A stretch of 37,191 nucleotides of DNA, from positions 1 through 37,191 of the forward strand of contig UCEU01000032.1 of assembly GCA_900471485.1 (NCBI GenBank), given 5' to 3'. The position numbers were made by a program, and so were the translations under genes. This document shows, one piece after another, positions 26,038-34,188 of this stretch (its first letter is position 1; every line of letters starts with the position of its first letter). The notes beneath the pieces are model-generated. The model was not told the origin of the DNA and did no database searches. It worked only from the letters and a program-made list of their open reading frames with translations. This DNA comes from Hyphomicrobiales bacterium. Its GTDB lineage: Bacteria > Pseudomonadota > Alphaproteobacteria > Rhizobiales > Rhizobiaceae.

Positions 26038-27285
26038 ATGTCGATCTCAGCGACCGGAGACCGCTTCGCGGCCTTCCGGCATCCGTCCTACACCCGCTTC
26101 TTCTTCGCGCGCTTCCTGCTGTCGTTTTCGCAGCAGATCGTCAGCGTCGCCGTCGGCTGGCAGATGTACGACCAGACGGGAAGCGCCATCTATCTCGGCC
26201 TGATCGGACTGGTGCAGTTCCTGCCGTCGCTGCTTCTGATCCTGGTGACCGGTTCGGTCGCCGACCGGCACAACCGGCGCGCCATCGCCTCGATCTGCTC
26301 GCTGATCAGCGCGCTGTGCACACTGGCGCTCTTGTTGATGACGCTGACGGGGACGTTCTCGCCCATTCCCGTCTTCGCCGTGCTTCTGGTTTTCGGCATC
26401 GAGCGCGCCTTCATGTCGCCGGCCGTGCAGTCGCTGGCGCCGAACCTGGTGCCGGCCGAGGATCTCTCGAACGCGATCGCCTGGAACTCCTCCTCCTGGC
26501 AGCTCGCCGCCATCACCGCCCCCGTCATCGGCGGCCTGCTCTACGGCATCAATGCGCAGACGGCCTATACCGTCGCGGTGGTCTTTGCCGGCCTCGGCGC
26601 GGTGCTGCTCTACATGATCCCGAAGCCGGCGCAGAAGACCACGGGCGAAGCCAAGAGCTGGGACATGATCCTCGGCGGCTTCCGGTTCATCCGCACCGAG
26701 ACGGTGGTGCTCGGCGCCATCTCGCTCGATCTCTTCGCCGTGCTGCTCGGCGGCGCCACGGCGCTGATGCCGATCTTCGCGCGCGATATCCTGACCCTCG
26801 GCCCCTGGGGTCTCGGCTTGCTGCGCTCGGCGCCGGGCTTGGGGGCCATCGTCATGGCGATCCTGCTCGCCACCTATCCCTTGAAGCACCGCGCCGGTGT
26901 CTACATGTTCATCGGCGTGGCGCTGTTCGGCCTCGGCACCATCGTCTTCGGGCTTTCGACCAATGTCGAACTGTCGATCGCGGCGCTGGCGCTGATGGGG
27001 GCGGCCGACATGGTCTCGGTCTATGTGCGCGAGAGCCTGATCGCGCTGTGGACGCCCGACCAGCTGCGCGGCCGCGTCAACGCCGTCAACATGGTCTTCG
27101 TCGGGGCGTCGAACGAACTCGGCGAGTTTCGAGCCGGAACGATGGCGCATGTCTTCGGCGCCGTGCCGGCGGTGATCATCGGCGGTATCGGGACGCTGGC
27201 GGTGGCGGTGATCTGGGCGACGCGTTTTCCGCAGTTGCGCAAGATCGATTCGCTGGATGCGCCGGAGCATGTGACGCGGGGGTAG
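26038..27285 (+). CDS. MFS transporter, EntS-like (MFS_3)
   Basis: A 415-residue, 12-helix exporter. The N-terminus FRHPSYTRFFFARFLLSFSQQIVSVAVGWQMYDQTGSAIYLGLIG and the loop GSVADRHNRRAI are characteristic of the EntS/YfiS group (MFS_3), which exports siderophores or drugs in some bacteria. The central VRESLIALWTPDQLRGRVNAVNMVFVGASNELGEFRAG is another family landmark. No siderophore genes lie nearby, so the substrate is open. Start at 26038 has GGAAAG seven bases upstream. It converges on the Rid-family gene, with a RIME-like element in between. Confidence 0.9.
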   Translation: MSISATGDRFAAFRHPSYTRFFFARFLLSFSQQIVSVAVGWQMYDQTGSAIYLGLIGLVQFLPSLLLILVTGSVADRHNRRAIASICSLISALCTLALLLMTLTGTFSPIPVFAVLLVFGIERAFMSPAVQSLAPNLVPAEDLSNAIAWNSSSWQLAAITAPVIGGLLYGINAQTAYTVAVVFAGLGAVLLYMIPKPAQKTTGEAKSWDMILGGFRFIRTETVVLGAISLDLFAVLLGGATALMPIFARDILTLGPWGLGLLRSAPGLGAIVMAILLATYPLKHRAGVYMFIGVALFGLGTIVFGLSTNVELSIAALALMGAADMVSVYVRESLIALWTPDQLRGRVNAVNMVFVGASNELGEFRAGTMAHVFGAVPAVIIGGIGTLAVAVIWATRFPQLRKIDSLDAPEHVTRG

Positions 27286-27314
27286 TTTTTGGGGATGGCG
27301 AGCGTCGCGTGCGC

Positions 27315-27442
27315 GGCCCCCTCATCCGACCCTTCGGGCCACCTTCTCCCCGGTGGGGAGAAGGGGAGGTTTGCGCGAGAGGCCCGCCACGAATCTCTTC
27401 TCCCCCGCGGGGAGAAGGTGCCGGCAGGCGGATGAGGGGGCC
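27315..27442. repeat. RIME-like palindromic intergenic mosaic element
   Basis: A 128 bp block bounded by the perfect inverted repeat GGCCCCCTCATCCG (27315-27328) and CGGATGAGGGGGCC (27429-27442). Inside are two further stems: CCTTCTCCCC/GGGGAGAAGG (27342-27351 with 27355-27364) and CTTCTCCCC/GGGGAGAAG (27397-27405 with 27409-27417). This is the design of Rhizobium-specific intergenic mosaic elements. It lies between two convergent genes, where it could also stop transcription from both sides. Confidence 0.8.
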
Positions 27443-27505
27443 ACCCGGCACAATGTGAATGCTGTTTCCCTCGGGGCCACGTCCACCAACGTTCGCCCCA
27501 TACCC

Positions 27506-27991
27506 TCACCCCGAAATCATCACCTCCGCCTCGATCTCGACTGGAAAATTCAGCGGCAGGCCGGCGACGCCGATGGCGGAGCGGGAGTGGCGGCCGACTT
27601 CGTGGCCGAAGATTTCGTTGATCAGTTCGGTGAAGCCGTTGATGACGGCGGGCGGGTTCGAGAAGTGCGGGGCGCAATTGACCATGCCGAAGACGCGGCA
27701 CCAGCCGGTGATGCGGTCGAGGCTGCCGAGTTCTCGTTTCAGGCTGCCGAGCATCGACAGCGCCGCCTTGCGGGCCGATGCCTTGGCATCCTCGATGGAG
27801 ACGGTATCGCCGACGATACCGAAGGGGCCGGCGGGGGAGCCATCAGGGTTCTGCGGGCCGTGGCCGGAAATGAAGGCGCGGTCGCCGCGCACGTTCACCC
27901 AGGGAAACGGCAGGCTCATGTTGGACGGGAGTTTCAGGGGCTGCGGCAGGACCAGCCCCATGGAGACAATCCTCTGCTCGTAGTTCGACAT
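27506..27991 (-). CDS. Rid (YjgF/YER057c/UK114) family protein
   Basis: A 161-residue protein of the Rid superfamily, whose RidA branch hydrolyses reactive enamine/imine intermediates. It is longer than canonical RidA (about 130) and begins with VLPQPLKLPSNMSLPFPWVNVRGDRAFISGHGPQNPDG, typical of a separate subfamily. The C-terminal RHSRSAIGVAGLPLNFPVEIEAEV keeps the Arg in the RSA position used for catalysis, so deaminase activity is possible. Start at 27991 is supported by AGGGGAACATC directly before the ATG. The gene is monocistronic, bounded by the RIME-like element downstream. Confidence 0.9.
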   Translation of the reverse strand: MSNYEQRIVSMGLVLPQPLKLPSNMSLPFPWVNVRGDRAFISGHGPQNPDGSPAGPFGIVGDTVSIEDAKASARKAALSMLGSLKRELGSLDRITGWCRVFGMVNCAPHFSNPPAVINGFTELINEIFGHEVGRHSRSAIGVAGLPLNFPVEIEAEVMISG

Positions 27992-28084
27992 GATGTTCCC
28001 CTGAAATAGCTGCGGTCGTCGCCGCGCCGATGGCGTGGCTGTCCGGCCGGATCGTGGATCGGAACGTTCTTGCTACTGAAACAT

Positions 28085-28100
28085 CGCCTCTCAAGAGGCG
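28085..28100. other. Small hairpin in the 27992-28205 spacer
   Basis: CGCCTC (28085-28090) pairs with GAGGCG (28095-28100) over TCAA. The 214 bp spacer between the amidotransferase end and the Rid start holds no gene; it must carry the Rid promoter and the 3' end of the heme-cluster transcript, for which this hairpin is a candidate without a T run. Confidence 0.35.
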
Positions 28101-28205
28101 TCGCGCATCATAGCACGACGGGGCGGCGGGCGCATCTCACGCGAATGCGATCCGGCACGGCTTGTCGGGCGTCGGGACGGCTTGCGGTGCGTGGTGGACG
28201 TCGGT

Positions 28206-28988
28206 TCAGGCCGAAAAGGCAGCCTGTTCGGCAGGCGCGGTCCTTGCCGGCTTGCCCTCGAAGACGATGTCGAGGAATTCGTTCAGCCAGGCCTTCAAAG
28301 GCGCGTCGAACAGCATGCGGCCTTCGAGATGTTCTCGGCCCTGCTGGGCGTTGGGCAGGATGAAGCGCTGCTCGCCATGGACGACCCAGCGATGCATCAT
28401 GGCGCGGGTGAGTTCGGCATGGAACTGCAGCGCCCAGGCGTGATCGTTGTAGCGGAAAGCCTGGTTGCGGTAGGTGTCGCCTTCGGCCAGAAGCTCGGCG
28501 CCGCGCGGCAGGTCGAAGCCCTCGCGGTGGAAGTGATAGACCATCTTCGGCCAGTGCATGAGACGGCGGCCCTTCTCGGTGGCGCGCAGCGGATACCAGC
28601 CGATCTCGGTGGAGCCGTCGGCATTCGACTGCACCTTGCCGCCGAGATGGCGCACCAGCATCTGGGCGCCGAGACAGACGCCGAGGAAGGGGCGCTTCTC
28701 CTTCAGGGGTACGTCCAGCCAGTTGATCTCGGCCTTGACGAAATCGTCGGGATCGTTGGCGCTCATCGGGCCGCCGAAGACGACCGCGCCGGAATGGCCG
28801 GCAAGCGTCTTCGGGAGCTTGTCGCCGAGCACGGGGCGGCGGATATCGAGGCCGTAGCCCTTCTCGACCAGCAGCTGGCCGATGCGGCCGGGGCTGGAGC
28901 GCTCCTGATGGAGGACGACCAGCACCGGCGGCTTGGCGCGTGCCGCCTTGCCCTCGGCCGAGCGATCGAAGGGCCCGTCAGTCGGCAT
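28206..28988 (-). CDS. Class I glutamine amidotransferase-like protein
   Basis: A 260-residue protein with a type 1 glutamine amidotransferase domain: GAVVFGGPMSANDPDDF (68-84), the nucleophile elbow GVCLGAQ with Cys105, and the WALQFHAELT segment with His190 and Glu192, so the full catalytic triad is present. It resembles free-standing GMP-synthase-like amidotransferases, a group that includes gamma-glutamyl hydrolases, and no synthetase domain is attached; the acceptor is unknown. The ATG at 28988 lies inside the TerB-like gene (11 bp overlap), so the two are translated together. It is the last gene of the cluster that begins with hemC. Confidence 0.9.
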   Translation of the reverse strand: MPTDGPFDRSAEGKAARAKPPVLVVLHQERSSPGRIGQLLVEKGYGLDIRRPVLGDKLPKTLAGHSGAVVFGGPMSANDPDDFVKAEINWLDVPLKEKRPFLGVCLGAQMLVRHLGGKVQSNADGSTEIGWYPLRATEKGRRLMHWPKMVYHFHREGFDLPRGAELLAEGDTYRNQAFRYNDHAWALQFHAELTRAMMHRWVVHGEQRFILPNAQQGREHLEGRMLFDAPLKAWLNEFLDIVFEGKPARTAPAEQAAFSA

Positions 28989-29463
28989 CGTCTTGCACCA
29001 CGTCGATATCTGTCACCCGCCGGGCGGCCTCCTGGCGCTTCTGGATGCGCTCGCGGGCGGAGACGCCGAGCAGTTCGGCGATCCGCCAGATCGCGTCGTC
29101 TTCCATCTCGCTGCGCTCGCCATCGGCATAGACGATGTCCCAGAGGATGCCGATCAGCTCCAGGCGCTGCTCGGTGTCGAGGTGGCGTTTCAGATCAGAG
29201 GTAAAGCGATAGTAGTCGACGGCGTCGCTCTCGGCTTCCTCGCCGGCGGCGATCAGCTCGTCGAGCTGCTTGCGGTCGAGGCCGTACTGGTCCTTCAGCA
29301 GCTTGCGAAGGCGCTTCTTCTCGCTGTCCTTGATCTGCCCGTCGGCCTCCATCACCTGCATGCAGAGGGCCGCCACCGCGATACGCGGGTCGTCGGGCGC
29401 GAAGGCCTTCTGGGGGTGGTCGGAAGTCAGATTCTGGAAGAATGCCTGGAAGCGTTCGAACAT
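28978..29463 (-). CDS. TerB-like (tellurite resistance TerB family) protein
   Basis: A 161-residue acidic helical protein. The TerB signature is seen in DPRIAVAALCMQVMEADGQIKDSEKKRLRKLLKDQYGL and its repeat LIGILWDIVYADGERSEMEDDAIWRIAELLGVS, two acidic metal-binding-like turns (EADGQI and YADGER) as in TerB and DjlA N-terminal domains. Such lone TerB-like proteins need not give tellurite resistance; no terC, terD or terE genes are present. Start at 29463 has AGGACC close upstream. It lies 15 bp after hemY and overlaps the amidotransferase gene, so it belongs to the heme-cluster transcript. Confidence 0.9.
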   Translation of the reverse strand: MFERFQAFFQNLTSDHPQKAFAPDDPRIAVAALCMQVMEADGQIKDSEKKRLRKLLKDQYGLDRKQLDELIAAGEEAESDAVDYYRFTSDLKRHLDTEQRLELIGILWDIVYADGERSEMEDDAIWRIAELLGVSARERIQKRQEAARRVTDIDVVQDDAD

Positions 29464-29478
29464 GCAGGTCCTGTCTTG

Positions 29479-31098
29479 CTAGAAAAGCCGAAGCCGGGTC
29501 TTGGGTTCCGGTTCGAGGCTGGGATTGCGGACGCCGGGATCATCCGGCGCGCCGCCGAAGAAGGGGCGCGGCTCGGGCGCTGCCGGCTCGGTGCTGTCCT
29601 TCGCCGGTTTGGCCGCCGCGGATTTCGCGGGCGCCGGCGTTACCGGTGTCGTGGCCGGGCGAGCGGCTTCGGCGATGGTGGCGGCGCGTTCGAGCTCGAT
29701 GATGCGGTGGTCGTTGACGGGGCTCTCCTGGCGCGCCTCGCGCACCGGCGGCAGGGTCTTCAGCGCGCCCTCGATCGAGATTGCCGTTCCTTCCTCGACC
29801 GGACCCTCGACATGGCCGAAGGGAGCCTTCCAGAAGAAGGCGTCGAGGCGTCCCGTCACGGGCGAGAGCGGCAGCCACTTGTCTGAGACGTAGCCATCGG
29901 CCACCCAGGCGGGGTCGCGCGGCGCCTTCAGCGCCTGGGCGAGCCAGTGGCGGACGCGGCCCTGGTCGCCGGTTTCGGCTTCCTCGATGTCGGCGAGCAG
30001 CAGGAAGGCGGCCTCGCGCGGCTCGATGCGGGCGGCGGCTTCGGCCTTGGCGCGGGCCTTGCCGAAATCCCTGATGTCGAGCGCCGCCTGGGCCACGACC
30101 AGCAGCGATTCGACATTATTGGGGCGCAGCGCCTCGAGCTTTTCGGCGCGCTTGAGCCGGTCGGCGGTGGAATCGCCGCTGCGGGCGCGCACATAGGTGG
30201 CGCCGATCTCGGGATGCGGGTTGGCCTTCCATGCCTGTTCCAGGATGGAGGCTGCCTTGCGCAGCTTGTCCTCGCGAAACAGCGCCTTGGCGGCGACGAT
30301 GGCGGCCGGCTCGAAATCGTCGGAAAGCTTCAGCGCGTGGGTGGCGTCGTCGCGGGCGCCTGATGGATCGTTCTCCAGCTTCTCCGTGGCGCGTGCGGTC
30401 AAAAGCACGGCGCGCAGCCGGTCGGCCTCGGCCTTTTCGATGACGCGGGCGGCCTTCTGCTGTTCGAGCAGGCGGATGGCGTCGTCCCAGCGGCCGGCCT
30501 GGCTGCGGGATTCGAGCGTCGCCTGCGCCGCCCAGGGGAGATAGGGCGCGTTTTCGGCGGCCTTCTCGGCATACTGGCGGGCGGCCTCGTTGGCGCCGAG
30601 GCGCTTGGCCTCGAGATAGAGGCCGCGCAGGCCGAGCTCGCGGGTTTCGGGATCGTTCGCCATGGCCTCGAACTTGGCGCGGGCCTCGTCGTGGCGACCC
30701 TCGATCAGGGCCGCCTGGGCTTCGAGCAGAGCGATCAGCGGCTCCTGGTCGGCGCGGATCAGGCCGCGCGAGCGGGCGGCCATCTTGCGGGCCATCAGCG
30801 CGTTGCCGGCGCCGGCTGCGATCAGGCCGGTGGAGAGCGCCTGGTAGCCGCGGTCACGCTTCCTGGCGCGAAAATAGCGGGCGACGGAATGGGGAGAGGT
30901 CCAGATGACACGCACCAGCCACCACGCCACCATGACGGCGGCGATCAGCGCGATCAGCGCGCTCGCGGCGACGATCAGCTTGGTCTGGTAGAGCTGGCCG
31001 CTCCACACGAGACTGAGATCGCCCGGGCGATCGGCAAGCCAGGAGAAGCCGTAGCCGAGGAGAAGGACGATGATGGCGAATATGACGAGCCTGACCAT
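29479..31098 (-). CDS. hemY: HemY family TPR membrane protein
   Basis: A 539-residue inner-membrane protein. Two helices (about 3-20 and 42-67) and the HemY_N signature WWLVRVIWTSPHSVARYFRARKRDRGYQALSTGLIAAGAGN are followed by a helical TPR-type domain to about 420 and a disordered Pro/Ala/Lys tail. This is the gammaproteobacterial/alphaproteobacterial HemY, linked to late heme synthesis by gene context; it is not the Bacillus HemY protoporphyrinogen oxidase of the same name. The start is 3 bp after the mitofilin-like stop, hence strong coupling. Function in detail is unknown. Confidence 0.93.
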   Translation of the reverse strand: MVRLVIFAIIVLLLGYGFSWLADRPGDLSLVWSGQLYQTKLIVAASALIALIAAVMVAWWLVRVIWTSPHSVARYFRARKRDRGYQALSTGLIAAGAGNALMARKMAARSRGLIRADQEPLIALLEAQAALIEGRHDEARAKFEAMANDPETRELGLRGLYLEAKRLGANEAARQYAEKAAENAPYLPWAAQATLESRSQAGRWDDAIRLLEQQKAARVIEKAEADRLRAVLLTARATEKLENDPSGARDDATHALKLSDDFEPAAIVAAKALFREDKLRKAASILEQAWKANPHPEIGATYVRARSGDSTADRLKRAEKLEALRPNNVESLLVVAQAALDIRDFGKARAKAEAAARIEPREAAFLLLADIEEAETGDQGRVRHWLAQALKAPRDPAWVADGYVSDKWLPLSPVTGRLDAFFWKAPFGHVEGPVEEGTAISIEGALKTLPPVREARQESPVNDHRIIELERAATIAEAARPATTPVTPAPAKSAAAKPAKDSTEPAAPEPRPFFGGAPDDPGVRNPSLEPEPKTRLRLF

Positions 31099-31101
31099 GT
31101 C

Positions 31102-32376
31102 TCAGTTCTCCTTGCCGGCGCCGGAGACGGCCTTCGACAGTGCGCCGCCGACGAGATCCTCGACACGGATGCGCGCTTCCAGCGACTGCTTGAAGGCGGC
31201 GGAGGCCTGCTTGGCATCAGCGGGCAATGTGGTCCACTCGTTGGCGGCGCCCGGCAGGTCGCCGTTCTTCACCTTGTCTTCCATGCGCGCGGCAATCGCC
31301 TCGACACTGTCGCCCTCGATATTGCCGACAGGGCGAACGCTGACCAGCGACTTGGCGCTGTTCATCAGACGGTCGGACCAGTTCTGGTTCGAATCCTTGT
31401 TGGCGACCGATTCGACAATGGCGGTGGCGACCGTCGGAACCTGGCGGATAAGCTCGGCGCGCGACGGAACGCCGGTTTCGGAGAAGTTTCGCAGGTCGGC
31501 GACAGCGGGGTCATCGGGCGAGACGCCGGCGAAGGTGTCGAGCTCGGCGGTAAACGGCCCGCCGCGATCGATCGCGGCCTTGAGGGCCGCCGCGGCGATC
31601 GCCTGGGCGACGGCCACGTCGCGGCGTGGCTCGTCGAGCTTCTTTTCGGCTTCGCTGAGACGCTGCTCAATCGCCACGTCGTTCGAGGCGCGCTGTTCGA
31701 CCGTAGCCACCGTGCCGCGCATCTGGTCGAGCTGGGCGGTGAGATCGGCGATCTTCTGGTTCAGCTGATCGACTGCGGCGGTATCGGCAGGCGTGGCAGC
31801 CGGCGGCGGCGCCTTGGCGGCGGCCTCGAGCGCTGCCAGGCGCTTTTCGAGCGCGTCGTCATCGGTCGCAGGGGCGGCGGCGAGGTTGGTCAGCGACTGC
31901 TTGACGCCGTCTATCTCGGCCGAGAGGTCGGCAACGTTGGGCGAGGCCGTCTCCGAGGATGTCGGGCCTGGAAGATAGCCGGCATATTGCATGGCGCCGG
32001 CGCCGGCGAGCGCGATCAGCCCGCCAAGGATGCCGGCGGCGATCAGCCCGGAGGTCTGGCCGCCCTGCGGGCGCTGCGGCTGCTCGCGAAGGGGCGGTTC
32101 GTCGGCAACACTACGGGGTTCGGCTGGCGGCGGGAGGTCTTCGGATTCGGTCACGGTGTCGCGAACCGGTTCCTCGGATGGTTGAGCGATGTCCGGCTTC
32201 GGCGCGGATTCTCGGGTTGCGTCGATTTCGGCGGCCAGCGTTTCCTCGGCGGTCTCGACCGCCTGATCCGCAGGCTTTTCCGGTTCGCGGGCAGAAGCAA
32301 ATTCCTGCTCACCCAGATCGATGGTGACCGGTTCTTCGGTGCTCTTCGAGTGGCGTGGCGGATTTCCTGGTGCCAT
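31102..32376 (-). CDS. Mitofilin-like membrane protein (COG4223) of the heme cluster
   Basis: A 424-residue protein: a long acidic, Pro/Glu-rich cytoplasmic N-terminus (1-105), one transmembrane helix (about 109-130), then a coiled coil (about 150-230) and a helical C-terminal domain. The order, and the gene context next to hemCD and hemY, match the alphaproteobacterial homologues of mitochondrial Mic60/mitofilin. These shape membranes in mitochondria and, in photosynthetic bacteria, intracytoplasmic membranes. The ATG at 32376 is set by GAGGA five bases upstream; two ATGs further upstream lack such a site. It lies 101 bp after hemD. Confidence 0.88.
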   Translation of the reverse strand: MAPGNPPRHSKSTEEPVTIDLGEQEFASAREPEKPADQAVETAEETLAAEIDATRESAPKPDIAQPSEEPVRDTVTESEDLPPPAEPRSVADEPPLREQPQRPQGGQTSGLIAAGILGGLIALAGAGAMQYAGYLPGPTSSETASPNVADLSAEIDGVKQSLTNLAAAPATDDDALEKRLAALEAAAKAPPPAATPADTAAVDQLNQKIADLTAQLDQMRGTVATVEQRASNDVAIEQRLSEAEKKLDEPRRDVAVAQAIAAAALKAAIDRGGPFTAELDTFAGVSPDDPAVADLRNFSETGVPSRAELIRQVPTVATAIVESVANKDSNQNWSDRLMNSAKSLVSVRPVGNIEGDSVEAIAARMEDKVKNGDLPGAANEWTTLPADAKQASAAFKQSLEARIRVEDLVGGALSKAVSGAGKEN

Positions 32377-32477
32377 GAGATCCTCGTATTTCATGCATTG
32401 CAACGAAACTAGTCAGTGATGCCAGTTAAGGAAAGAGGTTAGATAAAATTTGGGCGACAGGTGAGCCAACTGGAGAC

Positions 32478-33179
32478 TTACAGGAGCGACAAAAGGCTCT
32501 GTTCGTCCGGCATCGCGGCGATCACGATATTTTTATGCAGCGCTTGAGGGACGGCGGCGGCGATCGGTTCGGCAAGCGCGAGCAGCCTGGTGTTCGCCAG
32601 AAGGTCGAGACGGGCGACGATTTCCGGCTGATCGAAAAACCACTGCGCCGTCTGCCGGGAATAGAAGAGGATGGCATCCGGCGCGCGACGGGCGAAGAGA
32701 TCGCTGACCGTCGGCGCGGGAATTCCGAGCGGCCGCATGGCGTAGGCTTCCACGACGGTCAGGCGCAGGCCGAGTTCATCGGCTCGGCTCTCGAAGGTCG
32801 CGGCGCGGGGGGCGCCGGCGATATAGAGCGCCCGGTCGAACCCGTGGCCGGCGATCTGCTCGGCAAGATCGCGGCCGTTGCCCGAGGATGCCGTGACACG
32901 GCGGAAGCCGGCGGCTGACGCTTCCTCGGCCGTCGCCTCGCCGACGGCGAAGAGCGGGCGGTTCAGATGCGGTGCAAGGTCATGGCCGTGGAGGGCGCGG
33001 ATTGCCTCGGCGCTGGTAATGGCGATGGCGCCGTCGGTTTCCATGAGACCCCGCAGCGCCTGCGTCGCCTCGTGTTCGGGTTCGGCGAGCGGCAGCAGCA
33101 ACGGCTCGTGTCCCATCTCCCGAAGCCGCCCGGCGGTGCGCTCGGCGGATTGCAGGGGACGGGTGACGAGCACGCGCAT
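32478..33179 (-). CDS. hemD: Uroporphyrinogen-III synthase
   Basis: A 233-residue enzyme that closes and inverts hydroxymethylbilane into uroporphyrinogen III, the branch point to heme, siroheme and cobalamin. HemD sequences are very divergent; this one is supported by MRVLVTRPLQSAERTAGRLREMGHEPLLLPL at the N-terminus, the middle IAITSAEAIRAL and DAILFYSRQTAQWFF segments, and its position 6 bp behind hemC. Translation is probably coupled to hemC. Confidence 0.93.
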   Translation of the reverse strand: MRVLVTRPLQSAERTAGRLREMGHEPLLLPLAEPEHEATQALRGLMETDGAIAITSAEAIRALHGHDLAPHLNRPLFAVGEATAEEASAAGFRRVTASSGNGRDLAEQIAGHGFDRALYIAGAPRAATFESRADELGLRLTVVEAYAMRPLGIPAPTVSDLFARRAPDAILFYSRQTAQWFFDQPEIVARLDLLANTRLLALAEPIAAAVPQALHKNIVIAAMPDEQSLLSLL

Positions 33180-33185
33180 CGTGCG

Positions 33186-34121
33186 TCAGCTCCAGTCTTC
33201 GAAGAAGGCGCTGCCGGCGCGGGCGCGGATGTCCTGGCCGGCGCGGGTGCCGAGCGCCGATGCATCGCGGCGATTGCCGTCGATGGTGATGGCGTGCTGG
33301 CTGCGACCATCAGGGGTGATGATCAGGCCATGGAAGCGCAGCTGGTCGCCCTCGCAGATCGCATAGCCGCCGATCGGCGTACGGCAGGAGCCGTCGAGGG
33401 CTGCCAGGAAGGCGCGTTCGCAGGAGACGGCATCGAAGGTCGAGGCGTCGTTGATCGGCGCCAGCAGCGCGTCGACGGTTGCGTCGCCGATGCGGCTTTC
33501 GATGGCGATGGCGCCCTGGGCGGGTGCCGGCGGGAAGGCGTCGGCGTCGAGGATGTCGGTGATGACGTCGACTTTCCCAAGCCGCTTCAGGCCGGCGAGC
33601 GCCAGAAGCGTCGCATCGACCTGGCCTTCGTTCAGCTTGCGCAGCCGGGTATCGACGAGGCCGCGGAAGGTGATGACTGATATATCCGGGCGCATGCGGC
33701 GGATCAGCGCCTGGCGGCGCAGCGAGGAGGAGCCGACGGTCGCGCCATGCGGCAGGTCGATCAGTTTCGGAGCGGAGCGGCCTACGACAGCATCGCGAAT
33801 GTCTTCGCGCGGCAGGTAGGCGGAGAGACAGAGTCCCTCGGGCAGCGTCGTCGGCATGTCCTTGGCCGAATGGACGGCGATATCCAGATCGCCCGAGGCC
33901 AGCTGCTGTTCAAGCTCCTCGGTAAAGAGGCCCTTGCCGCCGATCTCGGCCAGCGAGCGGTCGGTAATCCGGTCGCCCTTGGTCGAGAGCACGACGATCT
34001 CGAACATCTCGGCCGGCAGGCCGTGGGCGGCCATCAGCCTGTCGCGGGCTTCGTTTGCCTGGGCGAGCGCCAGTGGGCTGCCTCTGGTGCCGATCCGGAA
34101 AGGTTTTGTTTGCATCCGCAT
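33186..34121 (-). CDS. hemC: Porphobilinogen deaminase (hydroxymethylbilane synthase)
   Basis: A 311-residue enzyme that joins four porphobilinogens. Landmarks: RIGTRGSPLALAQA (9-22), HSAKDMP with catalytic Asp88, the SSSLRRQALI and FRGLVDTRLRKL substrate-binding arginines, and Cys246 in GSCRTPIGGYA, which carries the dipyrromethane cofactor. The start may be 34121 (MRMQTKPF) or 34115 (MQTKPF); GGAT precedes the first. It is the first gene of the minus-strand heme cluster (hemC, hemD, mitofilin-like, hemY, terB-like, amidotransferase) and is divergent from tsaD over 67 bp, where both promoters must lie. Confidence 0.97.
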   Translation of the reverse strand: MRMQTKPFRIGTRGSPLALAQANEARDRLMAAHGLPAEMFEIVVLSTKGDRITDRSLAEIGGKGLFTEELEQQLASGDLDIAVHSAKDMPTTLPEGLCLSAYLPREDIRDAVVGRSAPKLIDLPHGATVGSSSLRRQALIRRMRPDISVITFRGLVDTRLRKLNEGQVDATLLALAGLKRLGKVDVITDILDADAFPPAPAQGAIAIESRIGDATVDALLAPINDASTFDAVSCERAFLAALDGSCRTPIGGYAICEGDQLRFHGLIITPDGRSQHAITIDGNRRDASALGTRAGQDIRARAGSAFFEDWS

Positions 34122-34188
34122 TGATCCGTTGTTACCGGAGTTTCTCGTAAACAGGTTTCAGACCCATCGCAATCAACGATCAGGCTCC

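Noticed and set aside
28978..29463. Tellurite resistance operon
   Set aside because: Only a lone TerB-like gene in a heme cluster; no other ter genes are present.
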